Shown: positions 47,212 to 56,838, counted from the stretch's first letter. The stretch: DNA of 64,000 nt from Bacillus spongiae (GCF_037120725.1 NZ_JBBAXC010000019.1:1-64000); one strand, 5' to 3'. The notes: a model not told the origin generated them from the letters alone. Numbers and translations are program-made.

Positions 47212-48036
47212 TTATACTGGAACGTTTTTTAAAATATACTCCTCAACCACTTTCGCTACACCATCTTGCTGATTGCTGTCAGTTACAAAGTCTGCTTTTG
47301 CTTTAATATCACCAGGCGCGTTGCCCATCGCAACACCTAGTCCAGCAAATTCAATCATAGATAAATCATTATAACTATCCCCAATAGCAATCACTTCTTC
47401 ACGAAGAATGCCTAGCCTTTGAATGAGAAAATTAAGGCTGGCCCCCTTTGTTACGCCTAGTGCTGTAAATTCTAAGAAAAAGGGTTTTGAACGCATAACA
47501 CTTAACTCGTCAGCAAGCTCTTTTTGGAGCGTTTTCTCTGTAGAAACTAGCTTATCAGGTTCGTTTAGCATGAGAGCTTTTACAACGGATTCTTGTACAT
47601 ATTCTTTGAAGTTTGTGACCGTTTTAACTGGTAGACCGGTCAGATCACTTTCAATTACAGCGTATGGATTAGGTGAATCCGTTATAATGCAATCATCCAC
47701 ATAAGTTAAAATCCCCGCGTCTTCTCGAACACTTAAATCATATAACTGATGAACCATTTCAGGTGAAAGGGTCGCGCTATATAACTCTTCGTTAGTTTGA
47801 CAATCAATAATTTTTGAACCATTAAAGGATAAAATATAACTTCCGTATTTTTCTAATTTTAATTCCTTAGCAACAGCGCGCATCCCTTCTGTTGGTCGCC
47901 CAGATGCTAGAACTACTTTAACTCCTTGGTTTTGTGCTTCCATGAGTGCTGCTTTTGTTCGTATAGATATCGTTTGGTCGTCCTGTAATAACGTATCGTC
48001 TAAATCAAGAACAATCATTTTATAGTGAGTCATCAT
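47212..48036 (-). CDS. Cof-type HAD-IIB sugar-phosphate phosphatase
   Basis: This is a cytoplasmic HAD-superfamily phosphatase of the Cof/YidA subfamily acting on small phosphorylated metabolites. Motif I is VLDLDDTLLQDD (nucleophile Asp near residue 9), motif II VVLASGRPTEGM, motif III/IV VIAIGDSYNDLSMIEFAG. A C2B cap fills the middle. It is about 274 aa from the ATG at 48036, which has AGGAAGG 9 nt upstream; the extension to 48063 spans that site. Substrate unknown. It stands alone on the minus strand. Confidence 0.87.
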   Translation of the reverse strand: MMTHYKMIVLDLDDTLLQDDQTISIRTKAALMEAQNQGVKVVLASGRPTEGMRAVAKELKLEKYGSYILSFNGSKIIDCQTNEELYSATLSPEMVHQLYDLSVREDAGILTYVDDCIITDSPNPYAVIESDLTGLPVKTVTNFKEYVQESVVKALMLNEPDKLVSTEKTLQKELADELSVMRSKPFFLEFTALGVTKGASLNFLIQRLGILREEVIAIGDSYNDLSMIEFAGLGVAMGNAPGDIKAKADFVTDSNQQDGVAKVVEEYILKNVPV

Positions 48037-48203
48037 CGTTCGCTTCCTTCCTAGTTGCTTCACGGTATTAATCCTACAACATATGTGAAAAAAATAGTAG
48101 AGATAATTTGTGACTCTTTTTGTGGAAAAGAGACATTTCCTTTTATATTTTTAAATCAATATGTCAAAATAAAGACAAGGACACCTAAAGGAGGAAGAAA
48201 ACA

Positions 48204-48644
48204 ATGAAAGTAGCATTAGCATCTGACCATGGTGGCGTATTGTTACGCAATGAGATCAGAAACTTACTAGATGAAATGAATATTGAATATGAAGATTTTG
48301 GATGTGAGTGTGAAGGATCTGTTGATTACCCTGACTATGCATTACCAGTTGCGGAAAAGGTAGCAAACGGAGAGTTTGATAAAGGAATCGTAATATGTGG
48401 AACGGGAATAGGGATGAGTATTGCTGCAAATAAAGTAAAAGGCATTCGATGTGCACTTGTTCATGACTTGTTTAGTGCAAAAGCAACAAGAGAACATAAT
48501 GATACGAATATGCTGGCAATGGGAGAGCGGGTCATCGGCCTCGGTCTCGGAAGAGAGATTGCTCGTGTATGGCTCTCAACAGAGTTTGAAGGTGGTCGCC
48601 ATGAAAATCGCATAAACAAGATAAGTCAATACGAGAATAAATAG
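48204..48644 (+). CDS. rpiB: Ribose-5-phosphate isomerase B
   Basis: RpiB interconverts ribose-5-phosphate and ribulose-5-phosphate. The 146-aa protein starts [18 protein letters not shown], with the catalytic Cys in [17 protein letters not shown] near residue 66 and [15 protein letters not shown] near residue 99. The LacAB/RpiB family also contains galactose-6-phosphate isomerases, but the ywlF position favours RpiB. AAAGGAGGAAG precedes the ATG. ywlG starts 14 nt after the stop, suggesting one transcript. Confidence 0.9.
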   Translation: MKVALASDHGGVLLRNEIRNLLDEMNIEYEDFGCECEGSVDYPDYALPVAEKVANGEFDKGIVICGTGIGMSIAANKVKGIRCALVHDLFSAKATREHNDTNMLAMGERVIGLGLGREIARVWLSTEFEGGRHENRINKISQYENK

Positions 48645-48658
48645 TAGGTGAGACAACT

Positions 48659-49234
48659 ATGCAAAATCACTTAGATAAATGGCGTTCTCAAGTAAGCGTT
48701 ATTTTACACGAATTTCAAGAGCAAGCACATTTGAAGCCTGGACAACTCTTTATTGTAGGTTGCTCAACTTCTGAAGTGGTAGGAAAAAAGATTGGTACGG
48801 CAGGCACAAATGATGTAGCTTCTATGTTGTATCAAGAACTTTTTTCTTTTGCTAAACAATATCACCTTTATCTTGCGTTTCAATGCTGTGAACATTTGAA
48901 TCGAGCACTCGTTATAGAGAAAGAGGTTGCCGAAAAAATGGGTTTTGAAGAAGTCACGGTGGTTCCCGTCAGAACAGCAGGAGGGGCAATGGCGTCCTAT
49001 GCTTACGAACAAAAAAATGACTATATTGTCGTTGAACATATCGTTGCTCATGGAGGGATCGATATTGGAGATACGTTTATCGGTATGCATGTAAAGCATG
49101 TTGCAGTACCTGTTAGGGTATCACAAAAGACAATTGGGAACGCACATGTTACTTTAGCTCGCACGAGACCAAAGCTAATTGGTGGAAATCGGGCTGTGTA
49201 TGAGAATCGTTTCGGAACCGAAAAATGTACTTAA
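48659..49234 (+). CDS. ywlG: UPF0340 / DUF436 family protein YwlG
   Basis: YwlG is a conserved cytoplasmic protein (DUF436, TIGR01440 type) of unknown activity, found between rpiB and glyA in many Bacilli. Visible family parts are [17 protein letters not shown] near residue 36 and the [19 protein letters not shown] stretch near residue 80. There is no signal or membrane span. It is 191 aa. It is 14 nt behind rpiB and ends with a strong hairpin. A tie to one-carbon or pentose metabolism is only positional. Confidence 0.84.
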   Translation: MQNHLDKWRSQVSVILHEFQEQAHLKPGQLFIVGCSTSEVVGKKIGTAGTNDVASMLYQELFSFAKQYHLYLAFQCCEHLNRALVIEKEVAEKMGFEEVTVVPVRTAGGAMASYAYEQKNDYIVVEHIVAHGGIDIGDTFIGMHVKHVAVPVRVSQKTIGNAHVTLARTRPKLIGGNRAVYENRFGTEKCT

Positions 49235-49249
49235 AAGAGTTCAATAATT

Positions 49250-49302
49250 AAAACGACCAAATAGAGAGGGGGTGAAATACCTCTCTATTTAGTCGTTTTA
49301 GG
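49250..49302 (+). terminator. Long hairpin after ywlG
   Basis: A 20-bp stem (49250-49269 with 49280-49299, one mismatch) ends in TTTT. It separates rpiB-ywlG from the phosphatase gene and almost touches that gene's ribosome site. Confidence 0.78.
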
Positions 49303-49318
49303 AAAAAGGAGAGGTTAG

Positions 49319-49888
49319 ATGAACACAACCATCTATTTTGTTCGGCATGCCCACTCTATATATACTCCAGATGAAGAGGGAAGACCTTTATCTGACAAGG
49401 GGTTTTGCGACGCAAAAAAAGTAGCGTCAATGCTGGAAAATAGAGAACTACATTCCATAATCTCGAGTCCTTATAAACGAGCACAACAGACGGTTGAAAA
49501 GCTTGCTGAAATAAAGAGCTTAACGATTAATGTAATAGAGGATTTTAAAGAGCGAAGGTTAGCAGAAGAGGCAGTTGAACATTTTGATTCTGCTATTAAA
49601 GCGGTATGGAAAGATGAATTATTTGCTTATGAAGGTGGGGAATCCAACCTTGAAGCGCAAAGAAGAGGTGTTTTGGCCATGGAAAATGTACTTGAACACA
49701 ATCGTGGCAAAAACATCGTCATTGCTACACATGGAAACCTAATGGTACTCATCATGAAGCATTATCATAATCAATTTGATTATGATTTTTGGAAACAGCT
49801 CACTATGCCGGATATTTATCAGTTAACCTTTCAAGGAAATCAATACGTTGAAGCCAAAAGAGTGAGTGGAGCTGACGTTTTATTCTAA
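49319..49888 (+). CDS. Histidine phosphatase (phosphoglycerate mutase-like) family protein
   Basis: The 189-aa protein is a branch 1 histidine phosphatase. The catalytic RHAHS lies at residues 9-13, the second Arg in SSPYKRAQQTVEKLA, and the second His in VIATHGNLMVLIMK. Acid residue EGGESNLEAQRRG is typical. It is probably a small-molecule phosphatase rather than glycolytic mutase, since it is shorter and lacks mutase loops. GGAGAGGTTAG precedes the ATG. Not part of this locus in B. subtilis as far as I recall. Confidence 0.85.
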   Translation: MNTTIYFVRHAHSIYTPDEEGRPLSDKGFCDAKKVASMLENRELHSIISSPYKRAQQTVEKLAEIKSLTINVIEDFKERRLAEEAVEHFDSAIKAVWKDELFAYEGGESNLEAQRRGVLAMENVLEHNRGKNIVIATHGNLMVLIMKHYHNQFDYDFWKQLTMPDIYQLTFQGNQYVEAKRVSGADVLF

Positions 49889-50370
49889 TTAATCTCAACT
49901 AGTAGCATGTTTACTTTTTGCTTAGTTCTTTGTTACAGCTCGTCGCATACTCCTAAATAATGGATCGTCTACTTTTGATGAGAGTAATGATGAAAATCGA
50001 ACAGTGGGACTAAAATGACATGTTTCTATTAGGTTATTTTGTTGTAGCGCTGTTATCAAATCTAATGAGGCAAAATCGAGCAGATATTTGTCAGGAAACA
50101 TTTAATGCAATTATAGGGAAATAACAATTATCTTAATAATTTTCACCAATTCTCTATTTTTCCTTACAAAATAGGCATTATTGTCTATTTTTTCTCGTTT
50201 CTATGTTCTAGATTGTTGAAAATGATCTACATTAACTCTTTATCGATAAAATGCAAGGAACAGCTTTTTTAACATATGTGGTCATGTTAAAATATAAAAG
50301 GTTACATAGGTTGATATATTACTAGAAAATAGTAAGTAGTTTGCTTTTAAATTGAAGGGGGATTTCTACG
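49889..50370 (+). other. Gene-poor stretch before glyA
   Basis: No confident gene is seen. A 34-codon frame at 50020-50124 (starting MFLLGYFVVALLSNLMRQ) encodes a possible single-span peptide but has only a weak ribosome site. No terminator for the phosphatase gene and no clear glyA promoter could be pinned. Confidence 0.35.
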
Positions 50371-51609
50371 ATGAAACAGTTAGCTAATCAAGATCCACAA
50401 GTGTTTGCTTCAATTCAAGATGAACTTAAGCGTCAACAGTCCAATATTGAATTAATTGCCTCAGAAAACTTTGTTAGTGAAGCCGTAATGGAAGCTCAAG
50501 GCTCAGTTCTGACGAATAAATATGCTGAAGGATATCCGGGTCGTCGATATTATGGTGGTTGTGAACATGTCGATGTAGCTGAGAATATAGCACGAGACCG
50601 TGCGAAAGAGATTTTTGGTGCAGACCATGCCAATGTTCAGCCACATTCTGGTGCCCAAGCTAATATGGCGGTTTACTTTACGGTATTAGAACCAGGTGAT
50701 ACGGTGCTTGGAATGAATCTTTCCCACGGCGGTCATCTTACACACGGTAGTCCAGTAAATTTCAGTGGGGTTCAATATAATTTTGTCGAATATGGCGTCG
50801 ATAAAGATACACATCAAATTAATTATGAAGATGTTCGTCAAAAGGCGATAGAGAATAAACCGAAGCTTATTGTTGCTGGGGCAAGTGCGTACCCGCGCAC
50901 AATTGATTTTGCGAAATTCCGTGAAATTGCTGATGAAGTAGGCGCGTACTTAATGGTAGATATGGCTCATATTGCTGGTCTTGTTGCAGCGGGAGTACAT
51001 CCAAGTCCAATTCCATATGCAGATTTTGTGACAACAACGACTCATAAAACCCTACGAGGACCTCGTGGTGGAATGATTTTATGTAAAGAAGAATGGGCAA
51101 AGAAAATTGATAAATCCATCTTCCCAGGTATTCAAGGTGGTCCACTTATGCATGTCATTGCGGCAAAAGCAGTTGCTTTCGGTGAAGCCCTTCAAGATTC
51201 CTTTAAGGAATACACACGTAATATCGTGTCCAACGCAAAACGTCTAGGAGAAGCCCTACAAAAGGAAGGTCTTGATCTCGTGTCTGATGGAACGGATAAT
51301 CATTTACTTCTCTTAGATTTACGTTCGCTTGGTTTGACAGGTAAAATTGGTGAAAAAGTCCTTGATGAAATCGGCATAACTGTAAATAAAAACACTATTC
51401 CATTTGATCCTGAGAGTCCCTTTGTGACAAGTGGTATTCGAATTGGAACAGCTGCTGTGACAACACGTGGATTTGGTCTCGAAGATATGGACGAGATCGC
51501 AGCGATTATTGCTTTAACGTTAAAAGAGCATGAAAATGAAGAAAAGCTGACTGAAGCCAAGCAGAGAGTTGAAAGGCTTGCGGAGAAATACCCCCTATAT
51601 CATAGTTAA
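50371..51609 (+). CDS. glyA: Serine hydroxymethyltransferase
   Basis: GlyA converts serine and tetrahydrofolate into glycine and methylene-tetrahydrofolate. The PLP Lys226 lies in [13 protein letters not shown]; other signatures are [15 protein letters not shown] near residue 28 and [19 protein letters not shown] near residue 52. It is 412 aa. GAAGGGGGA precedes the ATG. A terminator follows, and upp is next, as in B. subtilis. Confidence 0.97.
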   Translation: MKQLANQDPQVFASIQDELKRQQSNIELIASENFVSEAVMEAQGSVLTNKYAEGYPGRRYYGGCEHVDVAENIARDRAKEIFGADHANVQPHSGAQANMAVYFTVLEPGDTVLGMNLSHGGHLTHGSPVNFSGVQYNFVEYGVDKDTHQINYEDVRQKAIENKPKLIVAGASAYPRTIDFAKFREIADEVGAYLMVDMAHIAGLVAAGVHPSPIPYADFVTTTTHKTLRGPRGGMILCKEEWAKKIDKSIFPGIQGGPLMHVIAAKAVAFGEALQDSFKEYTRNIVSNAKRLGEALQKEGLDLVSDGTDNHLLLLDLRSLGLTGKIGEKVLDEIGITVNKNTIPFDPESPFVTSGIRIGTAAVTTRGFGLEDMDEIAAIIALTLKEHENEEKLTEAKQRVERLAEKYPLYHS

Positions 51610-51643
51610 AGAAAGGAGTGCCATTCGGCCTCCTTTTTCTTCA
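51609..51643 (+). terminator. Terminator of glyA
   Basis: AAAGGAG-GCC pairs with GGC-CTCCTTT around ATTC, with one bulge, and ends in TTTCTT. Confidence 0.72.
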
Positions 51644-51695
51644 TTTATAAAGAATGCACCTTGTTCGCTTTAAACTATTACAGATCATTTTACAG

Positions 51696-51713
51696 TGTAA
51701 GCGGTTGCTTACA
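51696..51713. promoter_or_regulatory. Perfect 18-bp palindrome between glyA and upp
   Basis: TGTAAGC-GGTT-GCTTACA is a perfect 7-4-7 inverted repeat. Its left part TGTAAGCGGT is cre-like. It may be an operator for upp. Confidence 0.45.
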
Positions 51714-51854
51714 TATTTATTGAAAACTTCATCGAATTATGGGTGTTAAGGAAGCAGTTTTTTGGTAGAATAATACGAAGTGTGAACAGTTGGACTGTTT
51801 TAAGCAGAACGAGAAAATAGCTTCACAACTAAAACTCAAAGGAGAGAGTAAACT

Positions 51855-52484
51855 ATGGGTAAAGTCGTCGTTTTTGATCACCCTTTAATTCAACATAAAC
51901 TAACACATATTCGTGATATTGACACAGGCACGAAGGAGTTTCGTGAACTAGTGGATGAAGTAGCTACATTAATGGCATTCGATATTACTCGAGATTTACC
52001 TTTAGAAGAAATTGATGTTAAGACGCCGGTTGCTACCGCTAAGTCAAAAGTGCTTTCTGGAAAGAAACTTGGAATCGTTCCGATCCTCAGAGCAGGAATT
52101 GGAATGGTGGACGGTATATTGAAATTAATTCCGGCTGCCAAAGTAGGACATGTCGGTCTATACCGTGATCCAGAAACACTACAACCGATAGAATATTATG
52201 TGAAGCTCCCTACTGATGTAGAAGAGCGTGATTTCATCGTTGTTGATCCAATGCTTGCAACAGGTGGTTCTGCTGTAGAAGCAATCCATTCATTAAAAAA
52301 GCGAGGTGCAAAAAACATTAAATTTATGTGTTTAATTGCAGCTCCTGAGGGTGTAGATACTTTAAAGGAAGCACATCCAGATGTAGATATCTTTATTGCT
52401 GCACTAGATGAAAAGCTAAACGAAAAGGGCTACATTGTTCCTGGTCTTGGTGATGCTGGAGATCGATTGTTCGGAACGAAATAA
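51855..52484 (+). CDS. upp: Uracil phosphoribosyltransferase
   Basis: Upp joins uracil and PRPP to UMP in pyrimidine salvage. The PRPP loop [18 protein letters not shown] is near residue 132, and the uracil-binding C-terminus [13 protein letters not shown] is complete. It is 209 aa. AAAGGAGAGAG precedes the ATG. It follows glyA after a 245-nt gap and precedes mnaA by 20 nt, so upp-mnaA probably share a transcript. Confidence 0.96.
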   Translation: MGKVVVFDHPLIQHKLTHIRDIDTGTKEFRELVDEVATLMAFDITRDLPLEEIDVKTPVATAKSKVLSGKKLGIVPILRAGIGMVDGILKLIPAAKVGHVGLYRDPETLQPIEYYVKLPTDVEERDFIVVDPMLATGGSAVEAIHSLKKRGAKNIKFMCLIAAPEGVDTLKEAHPDVDIFIAALDEKLNEKGYIVPGLGDAGDRLFGTK

Positions 52485-52504
52485 CCAAAAGTTGGTGTGA
52501 GAAT

Positions 52505-53629
52505 ATGGATAAAAGGATTAAGGTGATGACTATTTTCGGAACAAGACCTGAAGCAATTAAAATGGCTCCGCTTGTTCTGGAACTTGAAAGAAATCCTGAT
52601 CGATTTGAATCAATTGTGACGGTGACTGCTCAGCATCGTCAAATGTTAGATCAAGTATTAGATATTTTTGAAATTACTCCAGATTATGATTTAAACATGA
52701 TGAAAGACAGACAAACGTTAATTGATGTTACAACGAAAGGGTTAGACCTTTTAGACCATATTATGAAAGAAGTTACGCCAGATATTGTTCTTGTCCATGG
52801 CGACACGACGACAACTTTTATTGCGAGCCTTGCAGCCTTTTATAATCAAATTCAAGTAGGGCATGTGGAAGCTGGCCTTAGAACGTGGAATAAATCTTCT
52901 CCATTCCCTGAAGAAATGAACCGCCAATTAACGGGTGTTTTAGCCGACCTTCATTTTGCGCCAACAGAAAAAGCAGCTAATAACTTACGAAGAGAAAATA
53001 AAAAGGAAGATTCAATTTATATTACAGGCAATACAGCAATTGACGCACTGTCTTCAACTGTAAAGAACGAATATGCTCATACTATATTAGATAAGGTAGG
53101 GCAGGATCGGTTAGTCCTTTTAACAGCCCATCGAAGAGAAAATCTAGGGCAGCCGATGAGAAATATGTTCCGTGCTATTAAGCGACTTGTAGCTGAGTTT
53201 AAGGATATTCAAGTGGTTTATCCTGTGCATTTAAATCCAGCTGTTCGTGAAGTGGCAAATGAAGTTCTCGGTAATTGCGAAAGAGTTCACTTAATTGAGC
53301 CACTTGATGTAATAGATTTTCATAACATTGCTGCTCGTTCGTACTTAATTTTAACTGATTCTGGCGGTGTGCAAGAGGAAGCCCCCTCACTTGGCGTTCC
53401 AGTTTTAGTATTACGTGATACAACCGAACGACCTGAAGGGATAGAAGCAGGCACCTTAAAGATGGCAGGTATAGAAGAAGAAGCGATTTATACGTTAGCC
53501 AATGAATTATTAACCGACGAAATCGCCTATAAAAAGATGGCGAAAGCGGCGAATCCATACGGTGACGGAAAGGCTGCAATAAGAATTACGGAAGCGATAG
53601 CTGCTCATTTTAGCCAATTGGATAATTAA
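52505..53629 (+). CDS. mnaA: UDP-N-acetylglucosamine 2-epimerase (non-hydrolysing)
   Basis: MnaA interconverts UDP-GlcNAc and UDP-ManNAc for teichoic acid linkage and other envelope polymers. The N-terminal IFGTRPEAIKMAPLV, LVHGDTTTTFIASL near residue 95, VEAGLRTWNKSSPFPEE near residue 121 and TDSGGVQEEAPSLGVPVLV near residue 288 are diagnostic of the GT-B epimerase fold. It is 374 aa. It lies 20 nt behind upp. In B. subtilis atpI and the ATP synthase operon follow; here a terminator and unrelated genes do. Confidence 0.95.
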   Translation: MDKRIKVMTIFGTRPEAIKMAPLVLELERNPDRFESIVTVTAQHRQMLDQVLDIFEITPDYDLNMMKDRQTLIDVTTKGLDLLDHIMKEVTPDIVLVHGDTTTTFIASLAAFYNQIQVGHVEAGLRTWNKSSPFPEEMNRQLTGVLADLHFAPTEKAANNLRRENKKEDSIYITGNTAIDALSSTVKNEYAHTILDKVGQDRLVLLTAHRRENLGQPMRNMFRAIKRLVAEFKDIQVVYPVHLNPAVREVANEVLGNCERVHLIEPLDVIDFHNIAARSYLILTDSGGVQEEAPSLGVPVLVLRDTTERPEGIEAGTLKMAGIEEEAIYTLANELLTDEIAYKKMAKAANPYGDGKAAIRITEAIAAHFSQLDN

Positions 53630-53641
53630 ATAAAGAAATAG

Positions 53642-53669
53642 AAGGCGCATGAATAGTGCGCCTTTTTTA
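53642..53669 (+). terminator. Terminator of upp-mnaA
   Basis: AAGGCGCA pairs with TGCGCCTT around a 7-nt loop, followed by TTTT. Confidence 0.85.
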
Positions 53670-54056
53670 CATTTAATACAATGTAGTGAAGGAAAACTAT
53701 CAATAAGAATGAAAGAATGTTAATTAATAATAACTCTACCCTTTTGAAGATCCAAATCATTGTATAGGGGTGTTACTGAAAATTAGAAATTAGTAGATAA
53801 TGTTTGCTAAATAATGGACAGTGATAGTAGAATAATTAAAATAATTTTTGATGGTAAAAAGGAAGAAGACAAAATAGGGATAATGATTGTTGTAATGGCT
53901 TATCTTCCTTTCATATTCCGAATACATAGACGGTAAGATAACTTAGAAAAAGAAGTGAAAAGGTTTCAGGCTGAAAATGATGTTATTAAAGTAAAGGAAA
54001 ATGATAGGGGTTAACGAAATTTATAATTATTACGATTTTCTTGGAGGTATGAATAT
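53670..54056 (+). other. Gene-free stretch after mnaA
   Basis: No intact gene is seen. A short stretch near 53938-54014 could encode NLEKEVKRFQAEND but is preceded at once by a stop, so at most it is a fragment. This is the point where conserved gene order ends. Confidence 0.4.
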
Positions 54057-54587
54057 ATGAATGTTCAGTACATTAAAGTAGCAGAACCTAATAATAGCTT
54101 AGTAGATATATTTAATAAGTGGGAAAACGATCCTGCTTTGATTCCCCTCATTCGCCCTAATCAAAACAAGTCAGAATTGGAATGCGAGCAAAACATTACG
54201 ATAGATAGTTTAATTCAGCGACTTAAGCACGTTCACATCTACTTAATCTATTTAGGTGATCAGTTAATTGGAGAAATGAATTATATGGTCGATCCTGCCC
54301 ACCTGTACAAAAAAGAGCCTGGAACTGCTTGGATAGGAATTACGATTGGTGAGCCTGAAGGCCGTGGCAAAGGGATTGGTTATGAAGCGATAAAATATTT
54401 AGAAGAGGAAATTAAGAAGCAAGGGCTTAAACGAATAGAATTAGGTGTATTTGAATTTAACAAACAAGCACGGAAGCTGTATCAGAAACTGGGCTACAAA
54501 GATATTGGCCGTATTAATGAGTTCACCTATTGGCAAAATAAAATGTGGGATGATATCCGCATGGAGAAGTATGTTGACAATCTTTAG
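54057..54587 (+). CDS. GNAT family N-acetyltransferase
   Basis: The 176-aa protein shows the GNAT motif A loop with GRGKGIGYEAIKYLEEEI near residue 103, preceded by a beta strand TAWIGITIG and followed by LGVFEFNKQARKLYQKLGY, the motif B region. The layout is of the RimJ/AAC(6')-like group. Substrate is unknown; amino-glycoside or protein N-terminus are possible. CTTGGAGGTATG precedes the ATG. It opens the accessory region and is a single gene. Confidence 0.82.
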   Translation: MNVQYIKVAEPNNSLVDIFNKWENDPALIPLIRPNQNKSELECEQNITIDSLIQRLKHVHIYLIYLGDQLIGEMNYMVDPAHLYKKEPGTAWIGITIGEPEGRGKGIGYEAIKYLEEEIKKQGLKRIELGVFEFNKQARKLYQKLGYKDIGRINEFTYWQNKMWDDIRMEKYVDNL

Positions 54588-54675
54588 TATATTTCGCCAT
54601 CCTTCTCTTCAAAAAAGAGGTAGTGAATGAATTTATTACCCAATACTGCAATAACAATGGTTAGTTCTTTTTCAT

Positions 54676-54730
54676 AATAAACAACCGTTTTCCTCTTAAG
54701 GGAAAAACGGTTGTTTATTTATTTTTTTAG
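54676..54730. terminator. Terminator between the GNAT and carbamoyltransferase genes
   Basis: AATAAACAACCGTTTTCC pairs with GGAAAAACGGTTGTTTATT, with one extra A, around 7 nt; T-rich on the plus side and A-rich on the other. Confidence 0.82.
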
Positions 54731-54775
54731 GGCTTCCCTTTATTAGTGATTATATTAGGTTTGTGAGATTTTCTA

Positions 54776-55714
54776 TTACACTATCACTAATCTCTCTTGT
54801 TCTTCCTCATTAAATATATAAGTGAGTAAAGCCATTCTTATGTACAGCCCATTTTTGGCTTGTTCAAAATATACGGCCCTTTTATCCTTATCTACAGCAA
54901 CATCAATCTCTTTGTTTCTAGGTAAGGGGTGCATTAAAATTGTAGTAGGGCTAAATTTTTCAATAATCTTTTTAGTAATGACAAAAATACTGTCCCTTAT
55001 TGATTCAGCTTCTGTTCGCTCATTTTGTAATCTTGTTTGATAGATAACATCTATATCCAATGGTAATTCATCTAAGCTTCTGCATTTGATATATTTGATT
55101 TTGTGCTTTAATAGTAATGAATCGTAAGTAGTAGGAAGTTCAAATTCTTCATTGCTAACACCATAAATAGTTATATTTTCAAATAAGCATAATGCATGTA
55201 CAAGTGAATGGACGGTTCTCCCATATTTCAAATCGCCTATTATGGCTATAGAAAGATTATCTAGCTTTTTTTTATAGGAATGTATTGTATAAAGATCTAG
55301 TAATGATTGAGTAGGATGTTCCCCTGAACCATCTCCGGCATTAATGATAGGAACTTCTGAAATGGAAGCAGCAATCTGACATGCTTCCGTTTGTTTATGT
55401 CGCATAATGATTCCATCGCTATACCCTTCAACGATTCTTATCGTATCGGCTATACTTTCCCCCTTGTTAGATGAAGAATTCAGCTCTCCATTTTCAACGG
55501 TTAAAAGGTGCCCTCCTAGTCTTTGGATAGCTGATTCAAATGATAAACGTGTTCTAGTACTTGGTTCAAAGAAAAGCGTCGTAATGATTTTACTTGACAA
55601 AATATTGGAGTAGCTTTTTGGATGTTCTTTAATATCATCCGCTAATGTAAATAACGTTAATAACTTACTTCGTTCAAATTGACTTCCACTTACAAAGCTT
55701 TTAACCGTACTCAT
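54776..55714 (-). CDS. Isolated aspartate carbamoyltransferase of enteric type
   Basis: The enzyme condenses carbamoyl phosphate and aspartate. Carbamoyl-phosphate motif FFEPSTRTRLSFESA, the lid KGESIADTIR (catalytic Lys), HPTQSLLDLYTI and MHPLPRNKEIDVAVD are intact. GDLKYGRTVHSL and the C-terminal AKNGLYIRMALLTYIF resemble the E. coli/archaeal PyrB class, unlike the Bacillus operon enzyme with its HSRVARSN region. It is about 312 aa from the ATG at 55714; a TTG at 55726 abuts AGGAG. No pyrI and no other pyr gene is near. A relative with changed acceptor is possible, but active-site motifs favour a true ATCase. Confidence 0.85.
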   Translation of the reverse strand: MSTVKSFVSGSQFERSKLLTLFTLADDIKEHPKSYSNILSSKIITTLFFEPSTRTRLSFESAIQRLGGHLLTVENGELNSSSNKGESIADTIRIVEGYSDGIIMRHKQTEACQIAASISEVPIINAGDGSGEHPTQSLLDLYTIHSYKKKLDNLSIAIIGDLKYGRTVHSLVHALCLFENITIYGVSNEEFELPTTYDSLLLKHKIKYIKCRSLDELPLDIDVIYQTRLQNERTEAESIRDSIFVITKKIIEKFSPTTILMHPLPRNKEIDVAVDKDKRAVYFEQAKNGLYIRMALLTYIFNEEEQERLVIV

Positions 55715-55861
55715 ACGTAAATCCAACTCCTAGTGATTATTTGTTAAATAGATTAGATCCATAAATTTTTACCGTAAATGGAACTTCTTATATTCACTTT
55801 TAATCTTGGAAACTTCCTCTTTAATCCATGCAAGTATAGTTATAAGCATCAGGTCTCTTAT

Positions 55862-56425
55862 TCAGTATGTTTTTAATGTTGGGGGTTCATATGCATTGAA
55901 CTTATCGAGTATTCTCATTGGATCTTCCTCTACGATAGCCATAGTACGATACTTTTTATGTAAAAATTCTTCATCGGACATATGATTAAATAATGCGATA
56001 AGAGGGTCATAATAATGATTAATATTTAAGAGCCCACACGGTTTTTGATGTAGACCTAATTGAGCCCACGTAAAAACTTCAAAGAACTCTTCTAACGTTC
56101 CTGGTCCGCCAGGCAAAGCCATAAATCCATCTGCCAACTCTGCTATTTTTGCCTTTCTCTCATGCATAGAGTCGACGATAATTAGCTCAGACAAGTTTTT
56201 ATGAGATATCTCTCTATTATCTAGAAAACCCGGCATTACACCAATGACCTTTCCGCCTTCTTCTAAGACGGAGTCTGCCACAGCCCCCATAATGCCAACA
56301 CTCGCTCCACCATAAACAAGCGTAATGTTTCGTTTAGCTAGCTCTTTTCCTAGTTTTCTTGCTCCTTGAATATAGAGTTCAGATGTTCCATTACTCGATC
56401 CACAAAATACGGCTATTGTCTTCAA
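55862..56425 (-). CDS. LOG family nucleoside 5'-monophosphate phosphoribohydrolase
   Basis: The 187-aa protein belongs to the TIGR00730 LOG family, once called lysine decarboxylases, which split the N-glycosidic bond of nucleoside monophosphates. The diagnostic ALPGGPGTLEEFFEVFTWAQ is near residue 105, with a Rossmann start FCGSSNGTSELY and GGASVGIMGAVADS. TTG start with TTAGGAGGGGATC 4 nt upstream. It lies 147 nt upstream of, and in line with, the orphan carbamoyltransferase. The actual substrate (AMP-type or other) cannot be told. Confidence 0.88.
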   Translation of the reverse strand: MKTIAVFCGSSNGTSELYIQGARKLGKELAKRNITLVYGGASVGIMGAVADSVLEEGGKVIGVMPGFLDNREISHKNLSELIIVDSMHERKAKIAELADGFMALPGGPGTLEEFFEVFTWAQLGLHQKPCGLLNINHYYDPLIALFNHMSDEEFLHKKYRTMAIVEEDPMRILDKFNAYEPPTLKTY

Positions 56426-56517
56426 TTGATCCCCTCCTAAATAATACTCATTGAAGATTATATATAATTTACCTTTATTTGTTAAGATGAAAGTATTTGA
56501 ATGGAGGTTAGATAAGC

Positions 56518-56838
56518 ATGAATATCGGTGAATTTCAACAATGGGTGAAAGACTATTATGAGAGTAGGGGGTGGTCTGAGTTAGATATTTTTATTCGTAT
56601 CGGTTTTTTAGCAGAAGAGACAGGCGAAGTTGCCCGAGCTATAAGGGCCCTTGAAATAGGAAGAGATCGACCTGATGAAGTGACAGGGTCACTTGCGGAA
56701 AATAAACAAGAGTTAACAGAAGAATTAGGTGATGTATTAGGTAATTTAATTGTCATTGCAAACAAGTACAATATTCCTTTAGAAGAAGTATTTCAGAACC
56801 ATAAAAAGAAACTAGAAGATCGCTATTCGAAAAATTAG
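56518..56838 (+). CDS. MazG-like nucleotide pyrophosphohydrolase
   Basis: The 106-aa protein carries the MazG metal motif EETGEVARAIRALEIGRD near residue 36 and the second EELGDVLGNLIVIAN near residue 77, giving the EExxE-ExxD Mg-binding set. Enzymes of this fold cut NTPs or dNTPs to monophosphate and pyrophosphate, often cleaning up odd nucleotides. AATGGAGGTTAG precedes the ATG. It is divergent from the LOG gene. Confidence 0.85.
   Translation: MNIGEFQQWVKDYYESRGWSELDIFIRIGFLAEETGEVARAIRALEIGRDRPDEVTGSLAENKQELTEELGDVLGNLIVIANKYNIPLEEVFQNHKKKLEDRYSKN

Noticed and set aside
49993-50004. PurR-box-like AAATCGAACAGT upstream of glyA
   Set aside because: A single box with a mismatch, no inverted partner at the expected spacing and more than 350 nt from glyA.
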